Assembly (NCBI RefSeq): GCF_013618475.1
Contig: NZ_JABJVN010000006.1
Location: forward strand, 62,001 to 126,000
Length of the DNA: 64,000 bases
DNA from: Saccharibacillus deserti
GTDB lineage: Bacteria > Bacillota > Bacilli > Paenibacillales > Paenibacillaceae
Direction: 5' to 3'
Every line of letters starts with the position of its first letter. Position 1 is the first letter of the stretch. Below are positions 30,722 to 38,630 of this stretch, in pieces. The notes under the pieces were generated by a model that was given only the letters and a program-made list of their open reading frames with translations, made no database searches and was not told the DNA's origin. A program made the translations under genes and the position numbers.

Positions 30722-31402
30722 TTATCGGTACGGCTTCGCCATCTCCAGCAGATACTCCCGAAACTCTTCGACGTAAGCCTGCGGCTCCGCAATCTCCACG
30801 TTCGTCCCGAAGCCGGCCAGAAATTGAAAGCCGATCGGACTTTGCGGCACCTGAATCGTGGCCCGGAATTTTCCGGAGACGTGCGGCTGTACGCTCCGGT
30901 GACCGTATCGTTCGATAAACCGGTCTTTGACGCCGGGCGTAACCCACGCTTGGACTTCGGCAAGTTCCGGCTGATACCCGGTCTCCGGTGCGGATTCCGG
31001 CAGGACTTCGCGGGGGATAAAGGTCTGCTCCCTCGCGTCCAGCCGGTTGATCCGGGAGAGCTTGAATATCCGCTCGGCCCTGCGCCCCAGACAGAACCCT
31101 TTGAGGTACCGGCTGTTCTCGCTGAAATGCAGCTGGTCCGGTTCGACCGTTCGGTGGGTGGCTGTCCCGTCTTTGTCGATATAATCGAAGGCCAGCACCT
31201 TTTTGCGGGAGATGGCTTCCTGGCAGCTTTTCAGGATATGGCGAAGTTCGGACCGGCCTGCCCAATTGTGAAAAGACAGCTGAATCGTTCCTGCGGAAGC
31301 CGATGGGTTCACCATGGCTTCTATTTTTTTGATCGTAATCTGCACTTCTTCGCGGGGCGGAATTTGTTCCAGATCGGCCTGCAGCGATCCGGCAAAGTCC
31401 CG
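30722..31402 (-). pseudogene. WYL-domain (YafY/DeoR-type) regulator, N-terminal HTH missing
   Basis: The frame encodes a complete WYL sensor domain and C-terminal part: AISRKKVLAFDYIDKDGTAT, RTVEPDQLHFSENSRYLKGF, then the WCX-like end FQFLAGFGTNVEIAEPQAYV. The winged-helix DNA-binding N-terminus expected in YafY proteins is absent. In-frame sequence begins immediately after the TAA at 31403-31405 (RDFAGSLQADLEQIPPREEV), which is the end of the SDR remnant, so the two genes were joined by deletion. An ATG at 31345 opens the frame but has no ribosome site. Loss of the DNA-binding half should abolish regulator function. Confidence 0.8.
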
Positions 31403-31847
31403 TTACGAAGACCCGCATCGCGTTGACCACGCGGCCGGTCCGTCTTCGTCGGAGAACGTCCCGGTCGGGCCGTCCGCACCGAGCATGGCGAGCCGTACCG
31501 ATCTCTTCCATCGAAGCCACGGTCAGCAGCCCGCTTGTCGCGCCGCCGCTCGGACACGAATTGCCCGGCCCTCCGGCGTGCGAGATGCCTGCGTTGTTGA
31601 CGGGGACGTCAAGACGTCCGAATTCGCTGCGGATGCGCGCCGCGGCAGCCGCAATGGAGTGCGCGTCCGTTACATCCAGTTGAAGCGCATGCGCTTCCTG
31701 TCCGATCTGCCGTGCGGCCGCTTCGCCGTTCTCCAGGCTTCCGGATCCGATAAGTACGGTGAAGCCCTTCTCCGCCAGCTCTTTGGCGATTTGGGCTCCG
31801 ATTCCTTTGTTGGCTCCGGTGATCAGCGCAGTGGGTTGATTCGACAT
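31403..31847 (-). pseudogene. Short-chain dehydrogenase with an internal deletion
   Basis: The first 116 residues are a clean SDR start (ALITGANKGIGAQIAKELAE, VNNAGISHAGG, GLLTVASMEEI). After about 31500 the frame is lost, but another frame resumes with the exact family C-terminus (VRLAMLGADGPTGTFSDEDG, then PAAW) and stops at 31403. The central part, including the catalytic Tyr-x-x-x-Lys, is missing; roughly 100 residues should be there. A good ribosome site (AAGGAGG) still precedes the ATG. The damage is therefore a deletion inside the gene with a frameshift at the joint, next to a second joint with the WYL remnant. Confidence 0.85.
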
Positions 31848-31932
31848 GGTCGCAACCTCCTTTTCGGTACGGAATACCGTCTGTTTATTTCCCGTTCGTT
31901 ATAGGATAATGACATTAAATCGCATTAAATAG

Positions 31933-31962
31933 AAACTTCAAAGTTCCGGAACTTAAAAGTTT
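31933..31962. promoter_or_regulatory. 30-bp operator-like palindrome upstream of a TetR gene
   Basis: AAACTT-ca-AAGTTCCGGAACTT-aa-AAGTTT is symmetrical over 30 bases apart from the two spacer dinucleotides. It lies between the divergent SDR remnant and the TetR gene at 31992 and is the probable binding site of that regulator. Confidence 0.65.
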
Positions 31963-31991
31963 CGAAATATAGGTATAGAAGGAGCCTTTTT

Positions 31992-32699
31992 ATGAGCGAA
32001 AACAAACGTAAAAAGTCGGTGCCCGAGGATTTGGCCGAAGCGGCGGCCCCGGCGCCGAAAGTCGGACGCAAAAGGGACCCCTCGCGGGATGAGAAAATCC
32101 TCGAAGCGGCAATCGATATTTTGGCCGAATCGAGTTTCGACGGAATGACCATGGACAGCGTCGCCTCAAGAGCCAAGGCGGGCAAAGCCACCGTGTACCG
32201 CCGCTGGTCTTCCAAATCGGAATTGGTTCGGGACGCCTTGGCCTGGATGAACCGAAGCCATCTGAATCTGGGGCATCTGCCGGATTCGGGCAGTCTGCGC
32301 AAAGATCTGCTGCGCCTCGTGAAGCCGCAGTCGATCGCGGAAGAAGAGAAGAAATTCCGCGTGCTGGCCGGATTGGGTTCTTTCCTGCAGCAGCCGGAAT
32401 TCGCCGGGGTGGGGATGGCACGGATCTTCGATACCTGGGCCGACGCAAACCGCATACTGATGCAGCGGGCCGCCGAACGCGGCGAGATTGCGGCCGGGGC
32501 GGATATCGAAACGGCCTGCCAGGTGATCACATCGACGGCCGCTTTCCGCGGCTTGATCCAGCGCCAGGCTTTCGACAAGACGTTCTTCGCGGCGCTGATC
32601 GACGGCATTCTGCTGCCGGCTCTGCGGCATCCGTCCGCGGAATCGGCTCCGCACAGCGATACGGATCGGACGCACCGGGAAAAGGGGACGTCCGAATGA
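31992..32699 (+). CDS. TetR-family regulator with a polar N-terminal extension
   Basis: The protein (235 aa) has a charged extension (KKSVPEDLAEAAAPAPKVGR) before a typical TetR helix-turn-helix at about residues 30-80 (KILEAAIDILAESSFDGMTM, VASRAKAGKATVYRRWSSKS) and a helical ligand domain with TetR_C_16/AcrR-like features. AGGAGCC precedes the ATG. It lies next to a strong palindrome and diverges from the SDR remnant, which was probably its target. The downstream VOC gene begins within its last codons (ATGA overlap), so those two are translationally coupled. Confidence 0.85.
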   Translation: MSENKRKKSVPEDLAEAAAPAPKVGRKRDPSRDEKILEAAIDILAESSFDGMTMDSVASRAKAGKATVYRRWSSKSELVRDALAWMNRSHLNLGHLPDSGSLRKDLLRLVKPQSIAEEEKKFRVLAGLGSFLQQPEFAGVGMARIFDTWADANRILMQRAAERGEIAAGADIETACQVITSTAAFRGLIQRQAFDKTFFAALIDGILLPALRHPSAESAPHSDTDRTHREKGTSE

Positions 32700-33061
32700 A
32701 GCTCACCTTGAACTGGATCACCCTCCGGGTGCGCGACCTCGAAGCTTCAATCGCTTTTTACAACGGAGTCCTCGGCCTGCCGATCCATCGCAGATTCGAG
32801 AGCCGGGGCCGCCAGATCGCGATGCTGGGCACGCAGGAACAGCCGAAGATCGAGCTTATTCAGGGCGGCGGCGTCACCGTCGAACCGGGCAGCGGCCTAT
32901 CGGTCGGGTTCGAAGTGGAATCCCTGGACGCGGCCATGGCGGAACTTGCGGCCAAAGGGATTCCGATCGCACGCGGACCGGTCTCGCCGAATCCGCAGCT
33001 GAGCTTTTTCTATATTCGGGATCCCGACGGGTTCGAAGTCCAACTGGCGGAACATCACTGA
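32696..33061 (+). CDS. VOC-family protein coupled to TetR
   Basis: The protein (121 aa) has the VOC fold: WITLRVRDLEASIAFYNGVL, then QIAMLGTQEQPKIELIQGGG, and FEVESLDAAMAELAAKGIPI with FFYIRDPDGFEVQLAEHH at the end. Its start ATG overlaps the TetR stop by four bases. A His-rich terminus and Glu residues could bind metal. Co-translation with a TetR protein suggests a role in handling the compound that the regulator senses. No specific substrate can be assigned. Confidence 0.83.
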   Translation: MKLTLNWITLRVRDLEASIAFYNGVLGLPIHRRFESRGRQIAMLGTQEQPKIELIQGGGVTVEPGSGLSVGFEVESLDAAMAELAAKGIPIARGPVSPNPQLSFFYIRDPDGFEVQLAEHH

Positions 33062-33103
33062 GCTTTTATTTGCCAACCCGGCTATGCCCGCCTCAGAAAC
33101 TGG

Positions 33104-33205
33104 TACCTTGACCGATAATGAGGTTAGGTTACGCCCCTCGAAAACCCGCTTGAACCCTGCGTGTTTCCGATGAACGCAAACCTTAGATTTAATTCGGTCA
33201 AGGTA
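33104..33205. repeat. 102-bp imperfect inverted-repeat element
   Basis: TACCTTGACCGA (33104-33115) and TCGGTCAAGGTA (33194-33205) are exact inverted copies, and the similarity continues inward with interruptions (GGTT-containing blocks). It lies in the gap between the VOC and nitroreductase genes with no coding frame. It may be a small non-autonomous element or a structured control region. Confidence 0.55.
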
Positions 33206-33255
33206 TAGTTTATGATAAAACTTAAAAAAAGCGGTACGATCAGGGGGATGAAGTT

Positions 33256-34044
33256 TTGGAATTCAATGACGTCATACACGGACACCGTTCCATTCGGCAG
33301 TACGAAGATCGGGAAGTCAGCCAGGAGGTTCTGGATCAGGTCCTGAACGCCGGTATCCGGGCTTCATCCAGCGGCAATATGCAGTCCTATTCCATCGTCG
33401 TCACGAGGGACAAAGAGCTGCGCAGGAAGCTGTACACGCCGCATATGGATCAATCGATGGTGCTGGACGCGCCGGTGCTGCTCACGTTCTGCGCCGACTT
33501 CAACCGTATGCGCCGCTGGCTGGAACTGAATGAGGCGCCGGTGCATTTCGACAACTTCATGAGCTTCATGATCGGTGCGATCGACGCGACGCTGGCTTCG
33601 CAGAACTGCGCGCTGGCCGCGGAGAATGCCGGCCTCGGCATCTGCTACATGGGTTCGACGCTCGCCAACTGCGACCAGATCGGCGAACTGCTGAATCTGC
33701 CGCCGAACGTCGTACCCGTTGTCGGCTATTCGCTGGGGTATCCCGCGGAATCTCCTCCGGTACGCGACCGTCTGCCGCAGCAGGGACTCGTTCATTACGA
33801 ACAATATGAGGATTATACGGACGAGCGGATTCTGGATATCTACGCCGACCGCAACGAGAAAGGTTGGCAGCGGTACATGGATGTGCCGCAGCTCAAAGAA
33901 ATGACGGAGCGGCTGGGACTCAAGAATCTGGCCCAGATCTATACGATCGCCAAGTATACGAAGGAATCCCATCTCGGCTATTCGCAGACCGTGCTGGATT
34001 ACCTGGACAAGCAGAACTTTATGCAGAACGGGGATTCACAGTAG
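33256..34044 (+). CDS. Nitroreductase-family NADPH-dependent FMN oxidoreductase (NfrA/NfsA-like)
   Basis: The protein (262 aa) starts at TTG (MEFNDVIHGHRSIRQYEDRE) after GGGGGATG. Motifs of the nitroreductase fold include HRSIRQYEDREVS, AGIRASSSGNMQSYSIVVTR for FMN binding, ASQNCALAAENAGLGICYMG and VVPVVGYSLGYPAE. The C-terminal extension (RYMDVPQLKEMTERLGLKNL) is usual for NfsA/NfrA types. It probably reduces nitro compounds, flavins or quinones with NADPH in the cytoplasm. It is a single gene between the 102-bp inverted repeat and a terminator. Confidence 0.88.
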   Translation: MEFNDVIHGHRSIRQYEDREVSQEVLDQVLNAGIRASSSGNMQSYSIVVTRDKELRRKLYTPHMDQSMVLDAPVLLTFCADFNRMRRWLELNEAPVHFDNFMSFMIGAIDATLASQNCALAAENAGLGICYMGSTLANCDQIGELLNLPPNVVPVVGYSLGYPAESPPVRDRLPQQGLVHYEQYEDYTDERILDIYADRNEKGWQRYMDVPQLKEMTERLGLKNLAQIYTIAKYTKESHLGYSQTVLDYLDKQNFMQNGDSQ

Positions 34045-34064
34045 GCCCAGACAGGCCCTCGCCG

Positions 34065-34113
34065 GACCCGTCCAAGGCCCGGAATCCGTCCAGGATAACG
34101 GGTCTCTTTTTTT
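34065..34113 (+). terminator. Terminator after the nitroreductase gene
   Basis: GACCCGT and ACGGGTC pair across a long, partly structured loop and are followed by a run of T. Confidence 0.65.
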
Positions 34114-34132
34114 ATGAAAAGGAGCGATGAAC

Positions 34133-35065
34133 ATGGATCACAGCGCAGCAAACCGGGCAGCCAACGAAATGCCGGAAGGCACGCAGATGCTGTACGCGGA
34201 CTTTGCCGAAGGCGGCACTTATTACTCCTGCACCTACCATCCCGATGTCGTGTATGCGACTTACGGCGGCGTGGAGAGAAAGCTGCAGATCATCCGGCCG
34301 CAGCAGGAAGGCGCCGTATTCCCGCTGGTGATTTTCGTGCAGGGATCGGCCTGGATGAAGCAAAATGTATATACGGGTATTCCCGATCTGTCGCATATCG
34401 CGGCCAAAGGTTACGTGATCGCAAGCGTCGAGATCCGGGATACGGAGATTGCCCGGTTCCCGGCGGCACTCGAAGACGTAAAATGCGCTCTGCACTTTAT
34501 GCGCGAACATGCCGCCGAATACGCCGTCGATCCCAGGCGTGCAGCCGTTTGGGGCGATTCGTCGGGCGGGCATCTCTCGCTCATGACCGGACTTACGATC
34601 GGAGCCTACAACAACGATCGGTACAAGGAACAGTCGGACGACGTGCTGGCGGTGATCGACTATTACGGGATCTCCGATCTGCTCACGCTGGGGCGATATA
34701 ACGATGTGCTCGACCATGACGCCGCCGATTCTCCGGAAGGTCTGCTGATCGGAGGGCGGGTGCAGGCTCACGTCGAACGGGCCCGGCGGGCAAGCCCGAT
34801 CCATCAGGATCTGGACCGGGAACTGCCGCCTTTTCTGATCGTACACGGAGACCGCGACCGTATTGTCCACGTCAACCAGAGTATCGAGATGTACAAAGCG
34901 CTCCGAGCGCACGGGCAGAATGTCCTGTTCTACAAAGTGGCGGGCGCGGATCACGGAACAGGCGTCTGGAGCCCGCAGGTGCTGGAGGTGACGGCGAAGT
35001 TCCTGGCGGCCCATTTGAAGCGGCCGTTTGCGGAGCATCTTCCTTTTCAGCACCAGACCGACTAG
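34133..35065 (+). CDS. Alpha/beta-hydrolase, esterase/lipase (BD-FAE-like)
   Basis: The preferred start is the ATG at 34133 (MDHSAANRAANEMPEGTQML), eight bases after AAGGAG; an ATG two codons earlier is too close to that site. The protein of about 310 residues has an oxyanion region FVQGSAWMKQNVYTG, a nucleophile elbow VWGDSSGGHLSLM, a probable catalytic Asp in FLIVHGDRDRIV and a His in ADHGTGVWSPQV. No signal peptide is seen, so it is cytoplasmic. Ester or acyl-group hydrolysis is likely; the elbow GDSSGG resembles HSL/BD-FAE carboxylesterases. A damaged DUF3237 gene follows 46 bp downstream. Confidence 0.85.
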   Translation: MDHSAANRAANEMPEGTQMLYADFAEGGTYYSCTYHPDVVYATYGGVERKLQIIRPQQEGAVFPLVIFVQGSAWMKQNVYTGIPDLSHIAAKGYVIASVEIRDTEIARFPAALEDVKCALHFMREHAAEYAVDPRRAAVWGDSSGGHLSLMTGLTIGAYNNDRYKEQSDDVLAVIDYYGISDLLTLGRYNDVLDHDAADSPEGLLIGGRVQAHVERARRASPIHQDLDRELPPFLIVHGDRDRIVHVNQSIEMYKALRAHGQNVLFYKVAGADHGTGVWSPQVLEVTAKFLAAHLKRPFAEHLPFQHQTD

Positions 35066-35111
35066 AGCTTCGGATCCGCGAGGCGAACTTTGTGGGCAGA
35101 GGAGACGGCGT

Positions 35112-35383
35112 ATGGAAAAAGAAGAAGTGTTCACGGTTCACGTAGCGATAAACGGAAGTGTCGAAATGAGGAATGCCGAAGGGAACTCCGTCGTGATGAT
35201 CTCGTTTACGGGGCACGCGTCGGGGCCGTATTTTGAAGGCCGGGTGCTGGAAGGAGGCGTCGATACGCAGATTATCGGACCCTCCGGAACTCCGCACACG
35301 CTGTCGGCCCGCTATATGCTTCGGGGCACGGACCGCGCCGGGCAGCCGGGGTGGAGATCAAGATTTGCCGTCTGCACCCCTAA
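35112..35383 (+). pseudogene. DUF3237-family gene with an internal deletion
   Basis: The N-terminal part (VFTVHVAINGSVEMRNAEGN, FTGHASGPYFEGRVLEGGVD, HTLSARYMLRGTDRAGQP) is a recognisable DUF3237 beginning and covers about 76 residues. Then the frame is lost; in another frame GVEIKICRLHP followed by TAA at 35381-35383 fits the end of such a protein. The middle is missing and the frame is shifted at the joint, as in the SDR remnant at 31403. The original reading frame runs on to 35534 without meaning. GGAGACGG precedes the ATG. Confidence 0.7.
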
Positions 35384-35485
35384 AGCGGGATTAACGAGGC
35401 GGTGCAGGCGGTTAATGGGTGGGAAGAGCGGGTTCCCTACCCGGTTCATCACGATTCCACGCCGAAAGAGAGGCCGCTTTGACCA

Positions 35486-36445
35486 ATGCCCAATACACCA
35501 GGTACTCCCGAGCCGCAGTCCTTTTTGCCCGTAGGGTCGGACGACGGCTCCGATATCCTGCTTCCCGTTCCGGCCGAGTTCAGTTTCGAACAAAATTACA
35601 ATCATCTGGCGACCGCGACCGATGAAGTGCTGTATACGCTGCGAGGCGGCAAAATCTACAAAGCGATCGCGGTGGGGCAGCAGGCGGCGGTCGTCGAGAT
35701 CGCTCCCGAAGGCCGGACGCATCTGCGGATCCGGTTCCTCGAAGAACCCGACGCCGCTTCGCTGCCGCTGCGCGAAGGCGTCGCCGCCTACGTGCACGAC
35801 TGGTTCGATCTGGGCACGGACCTGCAGCCTTTTTATAAGATGGCCAAGACCGATCCGCTGCTGAAGCAGGCGGTCGAATCGTTCTACGGACTGCGCAATA
35901 TGGGCATTCCCGACCTGTACGAAGCGATATGCTGGGGGATTCTCGGCCAGCAGATCAATCTGGGCTTTGCCTACACGTTAAAAAGACGCTATGTCGAGCG
36001 GTTCGGTCAGGCGTTGGAGCGCGAAGGCGAGGCGTATTGGCTGTTCCCGACCGCCGAGCGGATCGCCGCGCTGACCGCCGAAGACTTGTCAGCCGCCGGG
36101 ATGACCACGATCAAGAAATGCGAATATCTGGTCGGCACCGCACGCTTGATCGCGGGCGGCGAGCTGACCAAAGAGCAGCTGCTTGCGGCCGGAAGCGTCA
36201 AACAGGCGGAGAAAAGACTGGTGCAGATCCGCGGCATCGGGCCCTGGACCGCCCATTACGTGCTGATGCGCTGCCTGCGGATGCCGGATGCTTTTCCGAT
36301 CGACGATGTCGGGCTGCATCATTCGATCCGGCATGTGCTCGGCCTTGACGCCAAGCCGAGCAAAGAGCGGATTCTTGAGCTGACCGCCGGCTGGACGATG
36401 TGGGAATCGTATGCGACGTTTTATTTGTGGAGGCTGCTGTACTAA
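35486..36445 (+). CDS. DNA-3-methyladenine glycosylase (AlkA-like, HhH-GPD superfamily)
   Basis: The protein (319 aa) has an AlkA-type N-terminal beta domain (LPVPAEFSFEQNYNHLATAT, ATDEVLYTLRGGKIYKAIAV) and the HhH-GPD core. AICWGILGQQINLGFAYTLK is the QQ segment, LVQIRGIGPWTAHYVLMRCL the helix-hairpin-helix, and FPIDDVGLHHSI holds the catalytic Asp. It removes alkylated bases such as 3-methyladenine from DNA, starting base-excision repair. The ATG at 35486 lacks a strong ribosome site. The sequence just upstream (between 35384 and 35482) carries a short open frame ending SGINEAVQAVNGWEERVPYP-like that I cannot assign. Confidence 0.87.
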   Translation: MPNTPGTPEPQSFLPVGSDDGSDILLPVPAEFSFEQNYNHLATATDEVLYTLRGGKIYKAIAVGQQAAVVEIAPEGRTHLRIRFLEEPDAASLPLREGVAAYVHDWFDLGTDLQPFYKMAKTDPLLKQAVESFYGLRNMGIPDLYEAICWGILGQQINLGFAYTLKRRYVERFGQALEREGEAYWLFPTAERIAALTAEDLSAAGMTTIKKCEYLVGTARLIAGGELTKEQLLAAGSVKQAEKRLVQIRGIGPWTAHYVLMRCLRMPDAFPIDDVGLHHSIRHVLGLDAKPSKERILELTAGWTMWESYATFYLWRLLY

Positions 36446-36466
36446 TAAACGTATGGAGGCGAAGCG

Positions 36467-37618
36467 ATGAGAGCCATCGGACAGACCTGGAAAAAAGCGG
36501 CCGGAGCGGTATTGGGCCTGGCGCTGACGGTATCGACAGCGGGTTCAGCCGCGGCGTTATCGTCCGAAGCGGAGAAGCGGGAGGCATTTGAAACGGAAGT
36601 GATCGTCCGAACGGTGAACCAGTTCAGGAACGCGGAGGATGTTCGGAGCTTTGTCGACAGCGCGGATCGCCGCGGCGTGGATGTCATCAGCATGAACGTC
36701 AAGCAGGACGAAGACGACGAAGTACCGTCCGGCGAAGTGTTCTATCAGAGCCGGATTGCTCCGATTGCCGAAGGCTACGAAGAGTTCGATGCCCTGGACG
36801 AAGTGCTGACGCAGGCGCATGCCGCAGGGATCAAGGTGCATGCCTGGATTCCCCAGTTTCACGATCAGGCGGCTTTTCGGGCACATCCCAAATGGCGGAT
36901 GCAGGCGCTGATCGACGGGGTACGCAAGCCGTTCAAAGGCTCGAACGGCAGTGAATATTTCGTCAATCCGCTGCACCTCGAAGTCCAGCGGTACGAGCGT
37001 TCGATCGTGCGCGAAGTGGTCGGGAACTATCCGGTCGACGGCGTGGTCTTGGACTGGCTGCGTTTCGACGATTACAACATGGATGTCAGCGACTACACGA
37101 TCGCTTTGTATAAAAAGCAGTTCGGCTATTCGCCGCTCAAGATCGACTTCGAGCGGGATTCGCCAAGGCGCAAGCAGTGGACCGAGTGGCGCACGGACCG
37201 GATCGCGCGGTACGTCGGCGATGTCCGCCAAGACCTTGCCGCGTCGTCCAATCCTCAGGTGCAGCTTGGCGTGTATATACTGCCGCCGGAATTCGCCGAA
37301 GTGGGCCAGGATGCGGCCAAATTCAAGAACGAGATCGATTTTGCCGCGCCCATGGCTTATTTCGACGACTGGGGTTATGACAGCGAATGGGTCTACGGGG
37401 CGGAATCCGGTATTCTGAAAGACACCCATGACCGGCTCGCCGGTTCGGGAGCGGACGTTGTGCCGACGCTCGACACGGACTGGACCGACGGGCAGTATCG
37501 GGAGATCTACCAGGGAATCCGCGAGGATTATCCGAACGTCGAACGGCTGTCTTTCTTCGCCTACGGCGCCTGGACAGAAGCCGAATTGGCTGCGATCGAC
37601 GAACGAACGGGCTGGTGA
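36467..37618 (+). CDS. Secreted family-10-like glycosidase (GHL10 / YngK type)
   Basis: The protein (383 aa) has a signal peptide (MRAIGQTWKKAAGAVLGLAL, then cleavage near GSAAAL), so it is exported. The body is a TIM-barrel of the glycosyl-hydrolase-like 10 family: RSFVDSADRRGVDVISMNVK, LTQAHAAGIKVHAWIPQFHD, FVNPLHLEVQRYERSIVREV, PVDGVVLDWLRFDDYNMDVS and FAAPMAYFDDWGYDSEWVYG. The Asp in VVLDWLRF and the later acidic residues are candidate catalytic residues. Cell-wall or polysaccharide processing outside the cell is inferred. GGAGGCGAAGCG precedes the ATG; the gene lies 21 bp after the glycosylase gene and may be co-transcribed. Confidence 0.82.
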   Translation: MRAIGQTWKKAAGAVLGLALTVSTAGSAAALSSEAEKREAFETEVIVRTVNQFRNAEDVRSFVDSADRRGVDVISMNVKQDEDDEVPSGEVFYQSRIAPIAEGYEEFDALDEVLTQAHAAGIKVHAWIPQFHDQAAFRAHPKWRMQALIDGVRKPFKGSNGSEYFVNPLHLEVQRYERSIVREVVGNYPVDGVVLDWLRFDDYNMDVSDYTIALYKKQFGYSPLKIDFERDSPRRKQWTEWRTDRIARYVGDVRQDLAASSNPQVQLGVYILPPEFAEVGQDAAKFKNEIDFAAPMAYFDDWGYDSEWVYGAESGILKDTHDRLAGSGADVVPTLDTDWTDGQYREIYQGIREDYPNVERLSFFAYGAWTEAELAAIDERTGW

Positions 37619-37650
37619 ATCCCGGCGGGGCGGCCGATCCGCCGCGCGAG

Positions 37651-37688
37651 AAAAGGCGCTTCCGCGATAAGCGGAAGCGCCTTTTTGA
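37651..37688. terminator. Bidirectional rho-independent terminator
   Basis: AAAAGGCGCTTCCGC pairs perfectly with GCGGAAGCGCCTTTT around GATAA, with T and A runs. It ends the glycosidase transcript and lies at the truncated end of the aldo/keto reductase remnant. Confidence 0.9.
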
Positions 37689-37692
37689 ATGT

Positions 37693-37893
37693 GGCCGCCG
37701 CCAGGGCAGCCAGCTGCTCGATCAGGGACACGATCTCCACGTTCCTGGCGAAATTCCCGCCCTGGAACCTGGCGTAATGGCGGCGGTAATCGTCGGCCGG
37801 CAGGTCTTCGAACGTCTTGATTTGCCCCGTCAGGAAGTCGCGGCCGAGCGGGCTGTACGGAACGAGAGCAATGCCCAGCTCGCGGAGGTAACG
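37693..37893 (-). pseudogene. Aldo/keto reductase remnant, both ends missing
   Basis: About 67 residues of an aldo/keto reductase are recognisable (LRELGIALVPYSPLGRDFLT, GQIKTFEDLPADDYRRHYAR, FQGGNFARNVEIVSLIEQLA). The N-terminal two-thirds with the catalytic Asp/Tyr/Lys/His tetrad are gone, and the C-terminus is cut by the terminator region at 37690. The fragment begins directly at the operator region of the TetR gene at 38006. The reductase was probably the divergent target of that regulator before the deletion. Confidence 0.8.
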
Positions 37894-37912
37894 GGAGGAA
37901 CAGTCAAAACTA

Positions 37913-37973
37913 TTGACTGTTCGATCAAACAGTTGTAAGATGCTTTTATAAACTAACTGTTCGATCAAACAGT
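37913..37973 (+). promoter_or_regulatory. TetR-type promoter with two identical 18-bp operators
   Basis: ACTGTTCGATCAAACAGT occurs at 37916-37933 and again at 37956-37973, exactly 40 bp apart, each a near-perfect dyad. A promoter TTGACT (37913-37918) and TAAGAT (37936-37941) with 17-bp spacing contains the first operator between its elements. Autoregulation by the TetR protein encoded at 38006 is very likely. Confidence 0.75.
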
Positions 37974-38005
37974 ATAGATCGGACCGTCCAAAGGAGCTTC
38001 CCGTT

Positions 38006-38626
38006 ATGACCGCTACTCCGTCCACGAAACCGGATGAACGCAAACAAGCCATTATGCAGGCCGCTTATACCCTGTTCGGCCAGATTGGCTATGCCAAAGC
38101 TTCCATGAAAGAAATTGCCGCCAAAGCCGGCGTAGCTCAGGGCTTGATCGGCTACCATTTCGGCAGCAAAGAAACGCTGCTGGTCGAGGTCGTGCGGGAA
38201 TGGATGATCAACCGCGGAATGAAAGAAGCTTTTGCCAAGCTCGACATGCGGGCTTCGCCGGAAGTGATTCTCGGCCAGGGCCTTCTCCATGTCGTCGAAT
38301 TCCGCAAAGCCAACCCCGAATGGTTCACCCTCCTTATCAGTTTGTGGTCGGAGAGCGTGAACAACGAGAAACTGGCTGCGGAATTGGTCGGCATCTACCG
38401 GGAAATGAGAGCCGGCGTGGTCCAGGTGATCGACCGCCTGGAACTGCCGCTCGGGCCGGAAGAGAAAGAAAATCTGGCGGGGCTCATTCAAGCCGTATTC
38501 GACGGATTGACGCTCCAGGCACCGACTTTGCTGTCCGCCCAGCCGCTGTCGCACGATCAGGTCTCGCAGGGAATCAACTGGATGCTGCAGGGCATCAGAA
38601 CCGCATCGCGGGAAAAAGGAGAATAA
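38006..38626 (+). CDS. TetR/AcrR-family regulator
   Basis: The protein (206 aa) has an N-terminal TetR helix-turn-helix (KQAIMQAAYTLFGQIGYAKA, SMKEIAAKAGVAQGLIGYHF, GSKETLLVEVV) and a helical ligand-binding domain resembling YcdC/TetR_C_6 types. AAAGGAGC precedes the ATG. Twin operators lie at its promoter. The following membrane-protein gene begins five bases after its stop, so both are one transcript. The divergent aldo/keto reductase remnant was probably once part of the regulon. Confidence 0.87.
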   Translation: MTATPSTKPDERKQAIMQAAYTLFGQIGYAKASMKEIAAKAGVAQGLIGYHFGSKETLLVEVVREWMINRGMKEAFAKLDMRASPEVILGQGLLHVVEFRKANPEWFTLLISLWSESVNNEKLAAELVGIYREMRAGVVQVIDRLELPLGPEEKENLAGLIQAVFDGLTLQAPTLLSAQPLSHDQVSQGINWMLQGIRTASREKGE

Positions 38627-38630
38627 CGCC

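Noticed and set aside
35384-35482. Short open frame just before the DNA glycosylase gene
   Set aside because: About 32 codons after a stop, no start codon with a ribosome site and no recognised family; it may be a gene end left by deletion, but the evidence is insufficient.
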